DNA from: Neonectria sp. B-13
Taxonomy: Eukaryota; Ascomycota; Sordariomycetes; Hypocreales; Nectriaceae
Assembly: GCA_002682825.1 (NCBI GenBank)
Contig: NOKP01000041.1
Location: 124,001 to 188,000 of the forward strand
Length of the DNA: 64,000 nucleotides
Direction: 5' to 3'
The translations under genes and the position numbers were made by a program. Below the pieces are notes generated by a model. It worked only from the letters and a program-made list of their open reading frames with translations, ran no database searches and had not been told where the DNA came from. Below are positions 1 through 11,538 of the stretch, in pieces; position 1 is the stretch's first letter, and each line of letters begins with the position of its first letter.

Positions 1-157
1 CACTAAGAACCAAGACGCTACCAATGAGCCACCATATAAAGCCCTGCATAGCCACTGGCTGTACAATTAGCCACCATAAATTCAACCACCATCGGCCCCT
101 TCTGCCGACAGCTTTCTTTCAGGCTCTGCGATCACAACATCGCAAAACTTTTGCAGT

Positions 158-1542
158 ATGACCAACTCAGCAATGGCCAATAAAAGCGTGATAGTCATTG
201 GCGCCGGTCCTGTCGGTCTTTTTACTGCAATGCTTCTTGCACAAAACGGAATCAAGGTAACCGTGTTCGAGGCAGATGAGGGCGTTTCTCGCAGTCCGAG
301 GGCCGCCGTGTGAGTTCTCCCATCACGTTCTGTTGACGATCATTGTTTCCCGTTTCGCTGATGTTGCCAATACCTAGACAACTTCCCACGGCTATTCTCG
401 AGTTTGCCAAGGCCGGAGTACTCCAAGATGTTTTGGATTACGGCCACAGGTCCGACGATGGAGTCTGTTGGCGAGACGGAAACGACACAACAAAGATCCT
501 GGCTGATCTAACTCCGCCACCGGCGGAGAATCCGAACATGTGTGCTGCAATGCTGGGTCAACACGAACTCTGCCAAATCTTTCTGAAGCACTTGCACAAT
601 ACGAGGAATGGAGATGTCGTCTTCAATCACGTCTTCACCCGTGCTGAGGACCATGGCGACTCAGTTACTGTTCACGTCAGGCGTATACTTGACGACGAAG
701 AGTTGAGCTTCGACTGTCGGTATCTGATCGGAGCCGACGGCGGTCGCAGTTCTGTCAGGAAGCAATTGGGTCTGTCCCTCGAGGGATATACTTGGCGGAA
801 CATACGGCTCGTTGCTGTCAATATTCTGTATGACCTCGACAAGTATGGCTGGAAAGCAGGCAACTTCATTGTTCATCCAGACGACTGGGCAATAGTTGTC
901 AAACGTGGAAAAGGGTCACAGTGGAGGATTGCTACCAGTGTGCCTTTTGTCGAAGGCCCTGATGGAGAACCCATTGTCGACAAGACTGTTCTTCCTATCA
1001 TCAAAGAGAGAGTAGCCAGGCTGCTACCAGGCAACACGGACGAAGTGATCTACCTTCAAGCTGCTCCGTATACAATCCATCAGCGATGTGTGTCTCAATA
1101 CCGCGTCAAGAATACTCTCCTCGCTGGAGATGCTGCTCATGTAAGTTTTTATGGAACCATTTCTGGCCAGCCGCTCACTGAATCCGCTCTCTAGTTAAAC
1201 AATCCTGTCGGCGGCTTAGGGCTTACGACTGGAATATTGGATGCCGCGCATCTGGCAAAAGCTTTACTCAAGGTTCTCACCGACAATGCTTCCGACACTG
1301 TACTTGATGAGTATGCCAAGGTAAGGCGTGATACTTTTACCAAGTTGACGGATACCTTATCGACTGCAAACCTCCTGAGGCTCAGCTCGACTGCTCCTGC
1401 GGATGTCGCGGCGCGGGAGGGTTTCTTCAACGTCTTAAATGACCCAACTAACAAACGGGGCCAATTTGGAATTATTTCAAAGGAAATGGGGCTCTCGACT
1501 ACCTTGGATCCAACAGAGTTAGGGCTGCCGCCGCAGTTATAG
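158..1542 (+). CDS. FAD-dependent aromatic hydroxylase (group A flavoprotein monooxygenase)
   Basis: Predicted 420-residue NAD(P)H- and FAD-dependent monooxygenase that would hydroxylate a phenolic ring. Three exons fit: 158-309, 378-1140 and 1195-1542, with introns 310-377 (GTGAGT..TAG) and 1141-1194 (GTAAGT..TAG); the joined frame stays open. The FAD/NAD fingerprint GAGPVG lies at residues 15-20, the GADGGRSS (DG) motif at about 169-176, and the GDAAH (GD) motif at 301-305, where the second intron falls exactly between GDAAH and LNNPVGG. This is the complete motif set of the FAD_binding_3 / phenol and salicylate hydroxylase group. The ATG at 158 is chosen because the dinucleotide-binding strand starts only ten residues later. 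An intradiol dioxygenase lies 1.56 kb downstream on the same strand, so conversion of a phenol or resorcinol-type compound to a catechol or hydroxyquinol is a reasonable inference. The substrate cannot be read from sequence. Confidence 0.85.
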
Positions 1543-3101
1543 TATTCCAGGCACTCCTCAGCCATAGATTAGCATGATGACTAAAATTTAGAAATCTGTT
1601 AGAATGCTAGACACCACAGAGTTCAAAGAATTATGTACAACAAGCTCATCTATCAGATGATGGGGACTTCGGTATTTCTCTGTTCGTCTGGGAGAGTCAG
1701 TGCTTGCCTCAGCTACTTGCCTAAACCTCTAAATGTACTTATATTAGTTAATCAATCTTACAACTCAGTCTATCATGCTCGTTATAGGAGCGTAAAAGTA
1801 ATATTGTTGTCATCGACGAGCCTGGTATTAATTAACACTTCACACGATTTTGTTCTTAAACCCGTGGAATAATATAATTAAATAATCAAGGCCGACAGAG
1901 TTAATTAGAGAAGGGAAACAGCTGATATAGAAAGAAGAAACCGGCAAGAAAATTATAACTGTTCTTAATAACTTAATGTAAGAAGATGTTAAGAGTGAAA
2001 TATCATATCCTTTTTCTTCTAAAGCCTAGAGCTAACCCTCACTTTGTCCTAACTAACTGATTAAATCTTTAACGAGCTTATATAATTACATGCCGGGTTT
2101 GAAAATAATCTTTTAGTGGAACGGGGCCACTGGTGGAATTTGAAGCTTCTACTCTTGCAGGAAGGATTTTGGGCGTTGAACTGGAAATCAGGCCCGGTAC
2201 TGCATGCTTGGCTTTGAAAGCGTTGATCCAGAAGCTATTCACTCTCTGCCACTTAAAGCGTCATCCTGGGGCTTTAGAGCTAGATCTGCAAACTTTTATA
2301 TCATTTCATTATTCGACATATAAGGAGATAAGGGTCAGTGGCCAACAAAGCCTCCAATCTATCATAGTCAGGCATAGCAGTGGATTACTACTAGGCGATC
2401 TGCAAGCGTGGAGAAGACGTAACATATTAGCTTAACTGATGACATTGTGGACATCTAACTAGCGGTCATCTGAGTTCCGTTCAGTTACTCAATCTTGTCT
2501 GGAAACCTAAATGCAGACCTCCCTCTGCCGACATTTGCCTTTGACGTTAAAGAGAGTTGGTACCAGAGTACCCGCACTCTCCAAAGGGATTACTCTAGGA
2601 GGTGATTCAGTGGTGGGCCTTTGGCAAGTTCCGACACTAGCTACTTTAAACCAGATCTGATATGATTCGGACATGTCAGGTTAATCCGTCAATGCAAGTC
2701 CGTGTCCGGTTCTCCGTGTTGGGCCGGACTCGGCATACCGGGTTCGTTCGGAGACCGGGCACGGCAAAGCGCGGCATATTTTTTCCGCCGTTCGATACTG
2801 TCTAACATGGCATCGTTTATTGATCTTTCTTCAGCTCTGATTCGCCGGGCTATCATGCTCTGGCCCATAGCCCCACTTCGTCGGCAGTCCCTTTCGGCAG
2901 ACATGACCAACATTCCTTTAGTTCGTCTAAGTGCTATGTCGTATGTGAATCGTATATGAATGCGACAATGTCTGCAAGCCGCACCGGTTGAAAACTCTCA
3001 TTCACATTCCGATTATCAACCCTAAAACTACCAATTCTACAAGCGCTATTTCTAGCCGTCACGGCCTTCCAGTCGGGCCTTAATCAATTGCATATCATCC
3101 A
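1543..3101. other. Intergenic, 1.56 kb, no convincing gene
   Basis: The first two thirds are AT-rich with scattered stops. Short open frames at 2133-2435 (+) and 2689-2959 (both strands) show no recognisable domain and are probably chance. The last few hundred bases presumably hold the promoter of the dioxygenase gene. Confidence 0.5.
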
Positions 3102-4210
3102 ATGCCGGAACCACCGCTCGGTATCACTGCGCGAAACATGGCAGCTGATCCTAAGACTTCAACTACTGGCGTGGATCTTACCGTGGACGGAATAACAGAC
3201 GCGGTCAATCGCATCAACTCTACCAATCAAGATCCCAGATTCAGGTACATCCTAGAGCGACTCGTTGTACACTTGCATGACTTCGCGAGAGAAACGCGAC
3301 TGAGCACCAAAGAATGGATGTCAGCTCTACGGTTTCTTGAAAGTGTCGGAGAGACTTGCACCCCATTACGAGACGAGTTCGTGCTCTTATCCGACGTTCT
3401 CGGGCTGAGCCTGTTGGTTGACAGCATTGACCATCCTAAGCCTGAATCAGCAACTGAGGGAACACTCTTGGGACCCTTTCACACTCACGACGCCGAAAAT
3501 GTGACACATGGCACAAGCATCAGTCGAGATGTCGAGGGAGAGCCTCTTCTCGTCATCTGCACTGTCAAAGATACAGATGGAAAGCCTCTCCAGGGCGTTG
3601 CTGTTGATATCTGGGAGACAGACTCTACAGGGCATTACGACACGCAATACGCCAATCGCGATGCCCCAGATGGACGAGCCATCCTTGAGACCGATGTCGA
3701 GGGAGTTGTTTGGTTCAAGGCCATTGTTCCAGTTCCATATCCGATACCCGGTGACGGCCCTGTCGGTGATTTGTTAGAGCTTCTAGGTCGGCACAATATG
3801 AGGCCTGGTCACATACACTTTAAACTGGACAAACATGGGTATGAACGGCTTATCACGTAAGCACTCACCATCCCTCTTACGTACCAATATTGTTTGCTTA
3901 CTGCGTTTTATTTGATAGCGCTCTTTACATCCGCGGAGATCCTTATGAGAGATCAGACGCTGTCTTCGGTGTCAAGTCTTCATTGCTCGTCGACCTATCA
4001 CAAGTAGATGAAGAGCTGGCTATACAATACCAGGTTTCCAGTGGCTTTAAGTTGCTTCATTATGACTTTGTTCTGGTCACGGAGCAGGAGTCTGCAGCTT
4101 TGCGCCAGCGGAACAGTAACCTCGCACTGGAGCGCTTGGGCAGGTCGCTTGAACTGATTGATGGGCTGCCTGTAGCTATTAAAGTCGAAGTTGAGGATAA
4201 AATAAGATAA
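3102..4210 (+). CDS. Intradiol ring-cleavage dioxygenase (catechol / hydroxyquinol 1,2-dioxygenase family)
   Basis: Predicted 348-residue non-haem Fe(III) dioxygenase that opens a catecholic ring between the two hydroxyls to a cis,cis-muconate or maleylacetate-type product. Two exons, 3102-3856 and 3919-4210, are separated by a 62 nt intron (GTAAGC..TAG) that restores the frame within the conserved stretch ALYIRGDPY. The N-terminal helical dioxygenase domain (about residues 25-110) precedes the catalytic beta-sandwich. All four iron ligands of the family can be assigned: Tyr179 in GHYDTQY, Tyr213 in VPYPIPGDGP, and His237/His239 in RPGHIHF. The second in-frame ATG (residue 13, position 3138) is an equally possible start. 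The family also includes chlorocatechol dioxygenases; hydroxyquinol 1,2-dioxygenase is favoured by length and by the hydroxylase neighbour upstream, but this is inference. Confidence 0.88.
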
Positions 4211-5339
4211 TAAGCCGTAAAGTTAAGATAGAGCTATTAAATATAAGACTATAAACGTATTTAATTAAGGTAGAATATTAAGGACTACTTTTTTTATAAA
4301 CATTAAGTAAAGAGAGTAATATTATAAAATATTAAGTATACTAATAGGATTATCACATTATATCTTATCACAAGCCAAAAGCTCCTCCTTCCCCAGCGCA
4401 TTATTTTCCCATCCAACTCCATACACACATACATCTGCTTTACAAGGAACATAGGACCGGCTGAACATCAGTAGCACTAAGACACTCCAGCTCCCAAGCC
4501 CCCTACAGTCCTTCATGGCCATGCTCAACCCGAACGCAGTACCTAAGCGGCATGCGCTAGGCTCGACGGGGCGGGTCTTCTTGCTGCAGAACTCACAGAT
4601 GAGCTTGATAAGCACGGCGGCCTCGGCCTTCTGGGCGCTTGTACGGGCGACGGCGTCCTCGAAAAACAGACGGTGGACCTGCTCCTATTCAACGTTGCAC
4701 CGCACCGGACTGATGCCTTCGTCCGGGATAACTGTGGGGGTGACTACAAGTGGCGCTGCAGGCATTGCTGCATGACAGCCTCGATAAGATGTCTTATTTC
4801 CTCTTCTCTCTTTAGTCTGACCTGTATTCATTCGTTAAAGCGATTACAGTGCTGTAGGAGCATTGACCGCAAAATTACTTGTCACTACTTCGTACGGTGT
4901 GGCGGCGGGAAAACCAGCATATTAGACTTCTCAGGCAGCAACTCTCGTTGCATTTCTTTTATTTCCTCTCCTCAGGTCGTAAAGCCAGCCAATTAGCCTT
5001 GCTTCACTTTTCGTTGGATGTGGAATCTAAGATATGGCAGGAGGTTTGAAAATAGTGATGGGATTAATGCCATTGGGATACTTACACTCACTCAATCATC
5101 TCTTGAATATTAGGCTAGCTCTTGCCTCCTAGTGCTACCCTATCTGCTCGAAACAGATTTTCCCTATTAGTATTGCTAGTACATACCTAGAAGAGTACCT
5201 AGATAAGTTAAAGGTCCCCTTCTCAAAGATATACTCAATTATTAGGGTCATTATTTCTTACTTAAGATATTACAAACTTAGCAATCTACTTCTGTAATCT
5301 AATGTTACTTTTATACTTTTATCTTACCTTCTTAGGGTC
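4211..5339. other. Intergenic with AT-rich patches and a coding-like minus-strand stretch
   Basis: Positions 4211-4360 and about 5090-5330 are AT-rich. Around 4385-4790 the minus strand has a GC-rich, coding-like open run (alanine, arginine and lysine rich, with phrase FFEDAVARTSAQKAEA) but no complete gene, and I do not recognise the family. It may be the remnant of a gene lost from this part of the cluster. Confidence 0.3.
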
Positions 5340-5816
5340 AATAAACAAGAAACAATAACCATCTTCATAACGCGTTACCTTTTCCCAAAGCCATATCCAC
5401 TCTAGATCCTCTTTGAATGCCATACATAAATGATACATAATAGCCCTATCTACTGCATCTACATAAATATCACTATTCATCTCATACATACAATGGCCAA
5501 TCCAACAAGCCTAACAAGCTCTCTCCACTACCCTTAAATCCAGGCACCGCTTGATCCGACTAACCACGACCTTAGGCTTTGTAAAAAGAAAAAAGGGACT
5601 GCATCGCCGTAAGCTGACCCAAGTCAAATCCAAAACCTTTCCGTCCGTCGGTGTCTTATACGCGATATATGCACAATCCTTAGGATGCTGACCATGAATA
5701 GTGCAGCACTGTTCTGTATCACCACGCCTCTCTCGAAAGCCGTCTCTTGAGAATATTCCCATATTCCAGTGTCTTAACCCCCCCTGGTCGTGTAGTAAAC
5801 TAGAACGTGTCTCCAT
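5340..5816 (-). pseudogene. Decayed minus-strand open reading frame, unknown
   Basis: One minus-strand frame stays open from 5816 down to about 5340 apart from a single TAG at 5511-5513. Downstream of that stop it reads WIGHCMYEMN.., then a segment rich in Trp, Glu and Leu, and ends FLFIDPKK followed by GTAAGA, a good intron donor. Codon content and the retained donor suggest a former gene with one nonsense change, or an intron spanning the stop. I do not recognise the product. Confidence 0.3.
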
Positions 5817-8330
5817 GCATGTGGGTGCTATGCAGTAGCAATAACTGTCTCCTGTAGAAGACGAGAAAAAGACCCTATGCGCTTTTGCGAATGAGTGTAG
5901 GTAGGCATAGATGAACCAAAACCCCTCTTGTTCTAATGACCATATTCTAGTATAGGGTATGAAATGATGCGGTAGGCTCCCTATCGGTTAATTGGCAGTT
6001 GTGTATAGAGAGAAAAAGATAGAAAAAGAAATCTCTCATTTTGCGTATCCCTCTTGGGTAGTGGCTGACCTCGTCTTTACATGTTGTACTAGGATGAGCA
6101 CATGGTAAGGCTACCTAGCGGGCTTTATACATTCACCAAAACACTACATTCCAGTCTCGCCCTCAACGATGTCTGTATATGACGCGTTGCATACATGGCC
6201 GTCGCGACAGAGAGGACAGGATATCTCTATTTTGATACGTGGCTGACTACTCAGGTATGCACCAATGATGATAACCACTGGATTCGCGACAGACACGATA
6301 GACGCGACACGATAGACATGACAGAGACGACGCGGAGGACAAACACGAGTGGGTAATACCGTGTTAGATACGGCGCGTCGTGTCGACGTAATGTTGATCT
6401 TCCAATAAGCCGAGTACACCATCTTAGCCCTGAAATTCTTGGCGTAGTCTTTGCGAGATCATTGCGCACCTACTCGGGGCACCTGTTGTACCGTGTTCAA
6501 TACAGCGAACTCGACCACATATCTACAGCTCTTACGAGGCTGCCAATTCTGAGTGGGTTGTGACCCTGCCGCACGTCAAGTTGCACATCTGATACAAGAC
6601 GCGACATAAGACGCGCCACGTCCAGGATAGCCGAATAGAACATATAGAATCTGCGATTGATGCCCATGATCCAGGCCCTAGATTAAAATAACACTACGAC
6701 GGAGACCCGTGAAGGCAAACACAAGCTTATTGCATCATAGACAAGGCGTCGATAGGATGTCTTCGTCGTTTCACTCGGACTCTGAGTGACGAGGATACAT
6801 AGTCCGTTACAGCTGTGAGTTTTAGTCACTAATTGGGCCCCTTGTTCTACCCATATTTCATTGAATAGAGATCCCTTGAACCTTGCTCGGCCCATTCATT
6901 GTCGTATCCCCAGTCTTGGTCCACACTGAAGTCACAAATCCTCTGTTACACGTCTGAGAAAGCCTATCCGTGTTCGCGTTCAACTATGATGCTCCCCCTC
7001 TCAGCCTGCATCAATCACTACGGCAGGGCGCGACGCGTCTCCTAAGAGTCAGTGCCCAAGGCAGGTAGAAGTAGTTGATACGGCCACTGTGACGAAAATG
7101 GGGAAGGGTACACTAATAGCGATGCAATGCATTGGACGAATACCTGCGCAAGCGAATTCGTGGAAACGACGCGCCATAGGGGGGTCTGTACCACTTCCTC
7201 ATATGCCGCTATTCATACTGTCCCGCGTGTGAGGGCCAATACATGGATACCCATAGAATGTTGTGAAGGACCGCACCATCCACCTTGCAGGTAGGATGCG
7301 CATTCGCGACAGACCAAACGCATTTCCATCCGGTCTTTGGCGTGTCCTGCAGAGAGGATCTCACTCCTCTTATCTCAGGTCCCTACCAGGTGGGCTATAG
7401 GGCACCACCACCTACTGGGCAGGTACTTAAATAGCCCCTGACGCATCTAAGAGCAACCCTTTGGGAGAGAATAACGTCGTGATCCAATGGGCACCAGCGG
7501 GGCATAGTCGATATTGTGATAGGACGCTCTCGGCCTTAATAACGTCACCACCTCCCTATGCCCACTTAGCCAGGACCGTACAGGGTTCCAGAAGTCAACC
7601 TCCGGAGATCATCTGGTTGAGAGACCCAATAGGCATGGGATCGTGCCATGGTGAGCGGTTCTCTACTTCTCTATGGTCATAGGCATCTCATCCTGCTTGC
7701 CTCACTTCCATATATAGATAAGAACTAATGTTAGAGGAGGGAGTGGGAGTTCTAGGCTGAGACAGGATAGTACCTATCCAGTTAAGCGTAACCTCACCCC
7801 TGCTCACCTCACTGGGAGATTAGGAACTTTGGGGAGACTTTTTGGAGCTCTCCAAACCTCAAACTTCCATACCAAACCTACTTTTCCTGCTTAAGTATCC
7901 TTATCGAACATCCCTGTCGGATACCCCTGTTAGCATGAACATCCTTACCCAGAGCACCTTCCAAATTTCCATCCCGAATTTCCATTTCTCTTTCCTCACT
8001 GCCAAGATTCTAGACCCAAGGACCTCATGCCCCTCTTCACGACCTAGCTTTCCACTTCCCAAGTTCCTCCTCCCCATCGTTCCACCCACCCTTCTAAGGC
8101 AATTGAGAATGCGATTTGCAGAAGCCTAGAAGGGAAGGAAGCCAAGACGACGCGTCATTTTGGCTTTCTCCAGCCAACGAAGAAGGCTATAACCTATCAA
8201 ATGTTTATTCTCGACCATCCTTTCTTCTGAATCCGAGAAAGGCTCGATCTTGCAAGTCCTGGACACGGGCCAGTCTGCGCACCTGCTCCGGATATAAAAA
8301 AAAAATCACTCTAAGTCTTTCGCCCTTTAC
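5817..8330. other. Gene-free stretch, 2.5 kb
   Basis: Moderate GC with many short unconvincing frames. There is a small imperfect repetition of the type ACACGATAGAC near 6285-6320. Nothing on either strand could be assigned to a family. Confidence 0.4.
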
Positions 8331-8643
8331 ATTTGGCTTGGCGGATGTGTTCGTTTCGCGAACTGCTCCTACCGAACTTGACTCCGCATTTAGGGCGCAC
8401 AGACTGCTCTCGTTGGATCCCAGTCACAAACGAACTCTGCTGGAGTGCGTCGGCGAGGATCCCGATAGTGAGGGACTGCTGGACACACCTGCCAAGGCGC
8501 TGCTGTTCCTAACCAAGGGCTACCAGGCTGATGTGGAGGACACAAAAAGGGCGGGCCCGCAAAAAGGGGCGGCTGCAAAAAAGGGTGGGCCTTTAAAGAA
8601 GAAGAAAAAGGCGCCTAGTACTCCAAATGGATACGTGGAATGA
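8331..8643 (+). pseudogene. GTP cyclohydrolase I fragment (folE/GCH1-like relic)
   Basis: The plus frame ending at 8643 contains LLECVGEDPDSEGLLDTP followed by AKALLFLTKGYQ (about 8435-8530). This is the N-terminal signature of GTP cyclohydrolase I, the first enzyme of folate/pterin synthesis. Three or so residues normally present between LLDTP and the AKALLF helix are missing, and after TKGYQADVED the frame runs into a low-complexity Lys/Gly/Pro tail and stops; the catalytic zinc-binding region is absent. It is therefore a truncated, non-functional piece, probably deposited by rearrangement. The next relic, on the opposite strand, begins immediately downstream. Confidence 0.6.
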
Positions 8644-9735
8644 AACTGAGGTCCAATATTCCAACTTCCTACAACAGTGATAAACGGGCCGCCGCTCCAT
8701 CCTTGCGTGTGCGGGATTGAAGGCCCTTGGCGAGCTTCGGGGGGGAGTGCTACAATGGGGTGATTGTCCGATGAGAGGTATGGATCCACGAGGTCGCAAG
8801 CAATGGAAACTGGAATTTGAGATAAGGGACGAGAAAGCTGGGTTGGGCCATGTGTGGCTGGAACTGGGCTAGAGGCGATGCCATAGGGAGGCCCGAGCCA
8901 GGAGGGGTTCCGCCTCCTATCTGATATCCAAGAGGACTGTTTCCTATGTACGATAGGTCGGGATAGTTGGATATACTGCTATACACATGGGCGGTGTACG
9001 TATGATGACCGAAACCTAGGCCACCCAGTCCCTCAGCATTGTAGGAGTAGGATACTGCCCCAAAACCGTTCAGATCGATTCCCGTAGAGCTTTCTGTCCG
9101 TTCTGATTCAAGATTAGAGTGGCCTGTTAGATGAGGCTGATTGGGTATCTCACTAAGCCTATTGAGAGTCTCTGACCCTTGATTTTGCAGGATAACATCA
9201 TTGCTGTAGTGCTGCTTGGCGACAGTCTACTGTAATGAGCTGTGCATAGGCAAGCTCTTGGTTCTATTGTCATTGGATTGACTACCCTTAGCCCTAGAGC
9301 TGTTAGGTAGGCCGTTATGTACTGCTGCTGCTTGGGCTGCTGCTTGTTGAGCCAACTTTTTCCTTGAAGTCTTTTCCCGTTTCTTTCTCTTACGGATGCA
9401 TTCGCATCTAAGATCAGATTCTATTCTGGTCAGTGATTGTATTGTGACTGTTGACTTAGAGACCTACTAATGCAGTGGGCATAGGGATGTTGGCTGTTAT
9501 ACTTTTTACGTTGCTGGTAACACTGATCGTAAGCTTGGCTAATTCTCCTTCTAGGACCGGAAGACCCTGACGTTCGAGGACTAGGCCTATAGGGGTGCTT
9601 TTGATGCTTTGGTAGACTAGCTAAATGGGAATTTGGGACATCGGCTGGTTGTTGGAGATGTTGGATGGGGCATTGCGAGCCTTGCCCTAGCGTTTTGAGG
9701 CCGTTCGTTTGCATTTGGGATTGTGCCATGTACAA
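8640..9735 (-). pseudogene. XlnR/Xyr1-like Zn(II)2Cys6 regulator, decayed
   Basis: The minus strand from ATG 9735 reads a Gln/Pro-rich leader, then RRRISQAYDQCYQQRKKY and NSQHPYAHC (about 9450-9553). After an apparent intron (donor GTAGGT, acceptor GAATAG near 9422) it reads RCECIRKRKK and then LAQQAAAQAAA. Framework and spacing match the zinc cluster of the xylanase regulators XlnR/Xyr1, which have RRRISQACDQC.. and LAQQAAA. Three expected zinc-ligand cysteines are Tyr here. Each is TGC/TGT to TAC/TAT, the G-to-A at TpG expected from RIP. A TAG interrupts the following Ser/Gly/Tyr-rich segment, and the regulatory C-terminal half is missing. It cannot encode a working DNA-binding protein. Confidence 0.65.
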
Positions 9736-10856
9736 GGTAGGGAGAAGCGGTGGAGTGGGTTAGACAACAATATGTCAGCTGACAGTAGACAACAACTACC
9801 CCCGATCTAGAGGCTTGGGTAAAAAGGGATATCGAAAACTCCAGGTGGGCTGCAATGATTGATTTAGTCGAGCGGCGAGGAACGTGTGCAATACCATCGC
9901 GATTTCTGGGAGGCGCACATATACGGGCGCTCGGCGACGGGTGCTACCTCCTTTTATACAACGCTCTCAGGGCCTAGGTGTTGATACCATTGCTTCGGAT
10001 ACGTGACCGGTTTGAAAGACTGGCCTCACATCTACTTTCTGAGTGGGTGTGACCCTGCAAATACTTTGCTGGCGATTGCAATGAAGTGCCCGGATTTGCC
10101 GTGTTGACGGCGGGGCGGCGTGGAGTGGGTGGGAGAAGTGTAATGCTCAGCAGTCGCAGCTGCTGAAAGTCGGATGGCTCGGCAGGGACGCTGACAGCCT
10201 TGGTGCTTTTTTTTTTTCGATTGCTCGTCCCGGCTCTGTTTTGAGGCGGTTCGAAACTAAGAGCAGCCTCGCCTAGGTCCACGCTATCCTCATCCAAGCT
10301 ATTCCCGTGCTCTGCGACGGTGAGCATCACCATGCGAAACCCCATCCCACAATGCTTATTTTTGCCAATATAGACTGGTCATCAGTAATCTTAAGATATT
10401 GCGCTATCACAGATAGCTACTCATTAGTAGATTGTAAAATCTACGAGCGCGTCCGTTGCCGTCTTGCAGCCAGGATAGGATCCCTGCACAAGCTTTGGAT
10501 TGACGAAGACCATGCTCATATTAATCTTCACCTTCGACGAAGACATGCTATGAGTGGTAGTTTCTAATCGAGGTCTTTCCCTGAGCGGTCTTCCTAGAGG
10601 GCAAACTGCCGCTTTAAGACCATATCGTAGCCTTTTCGCTTCTTGAACCGAATCTTAAGTAGTATGTTAAAGCCTTGGAACTTGGATTAGCACAATTGTT
10701 GATTATGAACTAAGCGTCTCTCCTAATCTTTACCTCTTAGTCCCTCAGTAACCCCTCAGAAAACTCGCCGCTCTATCCTATGGCATCCTTTACGATTATC
10801 AGCAGCCCTCTGGTTGGGTCTGGGCAATGGATATAGATAAAGTTAGCGATCATGAC
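9736..10856. other. Gene-free stretch, 1.1 kb
   Basis: Probably the former 5' flank of the decayed XlnR-like gene plus unrelated sequence. A 123-codon minus frame at 9974-10345 includes a Lys-rich stretch and Pro-rich segments but no recognisable domain. Confidence 0.35.
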
Positions 10857-11141
10857 CTATATATGAGCAACATTCTCAGCGACGTCAAAGACTATGTCTT
10901 TCACTTGGAGAATAGCGCTAAGTACTTTTTTCACTGCGTCTGAGAGTGTCTCGAGAAACTCTTCTTGCTCATTAAGTCGTTAGTCTATCCTAGCAAGTAG
11001 TTATGTCTGCTCTTTCCCCGTGGTTTCATGACGTGTTAGGTAACTAAGTAACGTCTATTGTGCTTGTTCCCGTTCCTCAAGTAACTAACAAACCTCTTTG
11101 ATCTAGGTGAAGACCGTTACATTATGTACGCGTGCGAATGC
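10857..11141 (-). pseudogene. RIP-decayed reading frame encoding a long helical segment
   Basis: A single minus-strand frame from 11141 to 10857 reads as amphipathic helix throughout, for example LLEEREQAQ, then LLSYLTRHETTGKEQT, and RLNEQEEFLETLSDAVKKVL. It is interrupted only by TAG or TAA codons, in positions where Gln (CAG/CAA) would suit the helix. This is the expected result of C-to-T RIP on a former gene. The helical Glu/Gln-rich style is reminiscent of the N-terminal regions of fungal NLR-like (STAND) proteins, but this is only an impression. Confidence 0.3.
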
Positions 11142-11538
11142 CTAACCAGGAGCAGAAGAGTTAGAACTTGGGCGCAACCAACAGTCAGTTACGTAGCCGA
11201 TAGACCGGACATGGGGGATCAGTTTGGACAGTGGAAACTTCCATAGGTACTCACCGCACAGCAGGCGCTATAAGAACTGACAGCATCCCTACATTCTCGT
11301 GAAGCGTCTTGTGTAGCGCACCGAGACGGTTCTTCCCTCCTTTCGCCCACCATTTTCCCTCTCTTGTCGATGGAAATAATAGCCGGAATCCCACGGCTGA
11401 AGCTCGACGGGCCCTTGTGCAAGTGCTCGGTAACCTAGGAGCCCTTGCCCATGTATTAAAGAAAGCACAGCCATAGGAGCAACAACGAGACGATCTATGC
11501 TTCCCCTCCATGCTCAAAACGCCGGCCATACATCCTTG
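11142..11538. other. Intergenic, downstream of the minus-strand regulator
   Basis: Short overlapping open frames only, with no family recognised. It contains the 3' flank of the regulator that ends at 11539. Confidence 0.4.

Noticed and set aside
7842..8129. 95-codon plus frame rich in Pro, Ser and Leu
   Set aside because: No domain, no nearby splice signals, and low-complexity composition; not supported as a gene.
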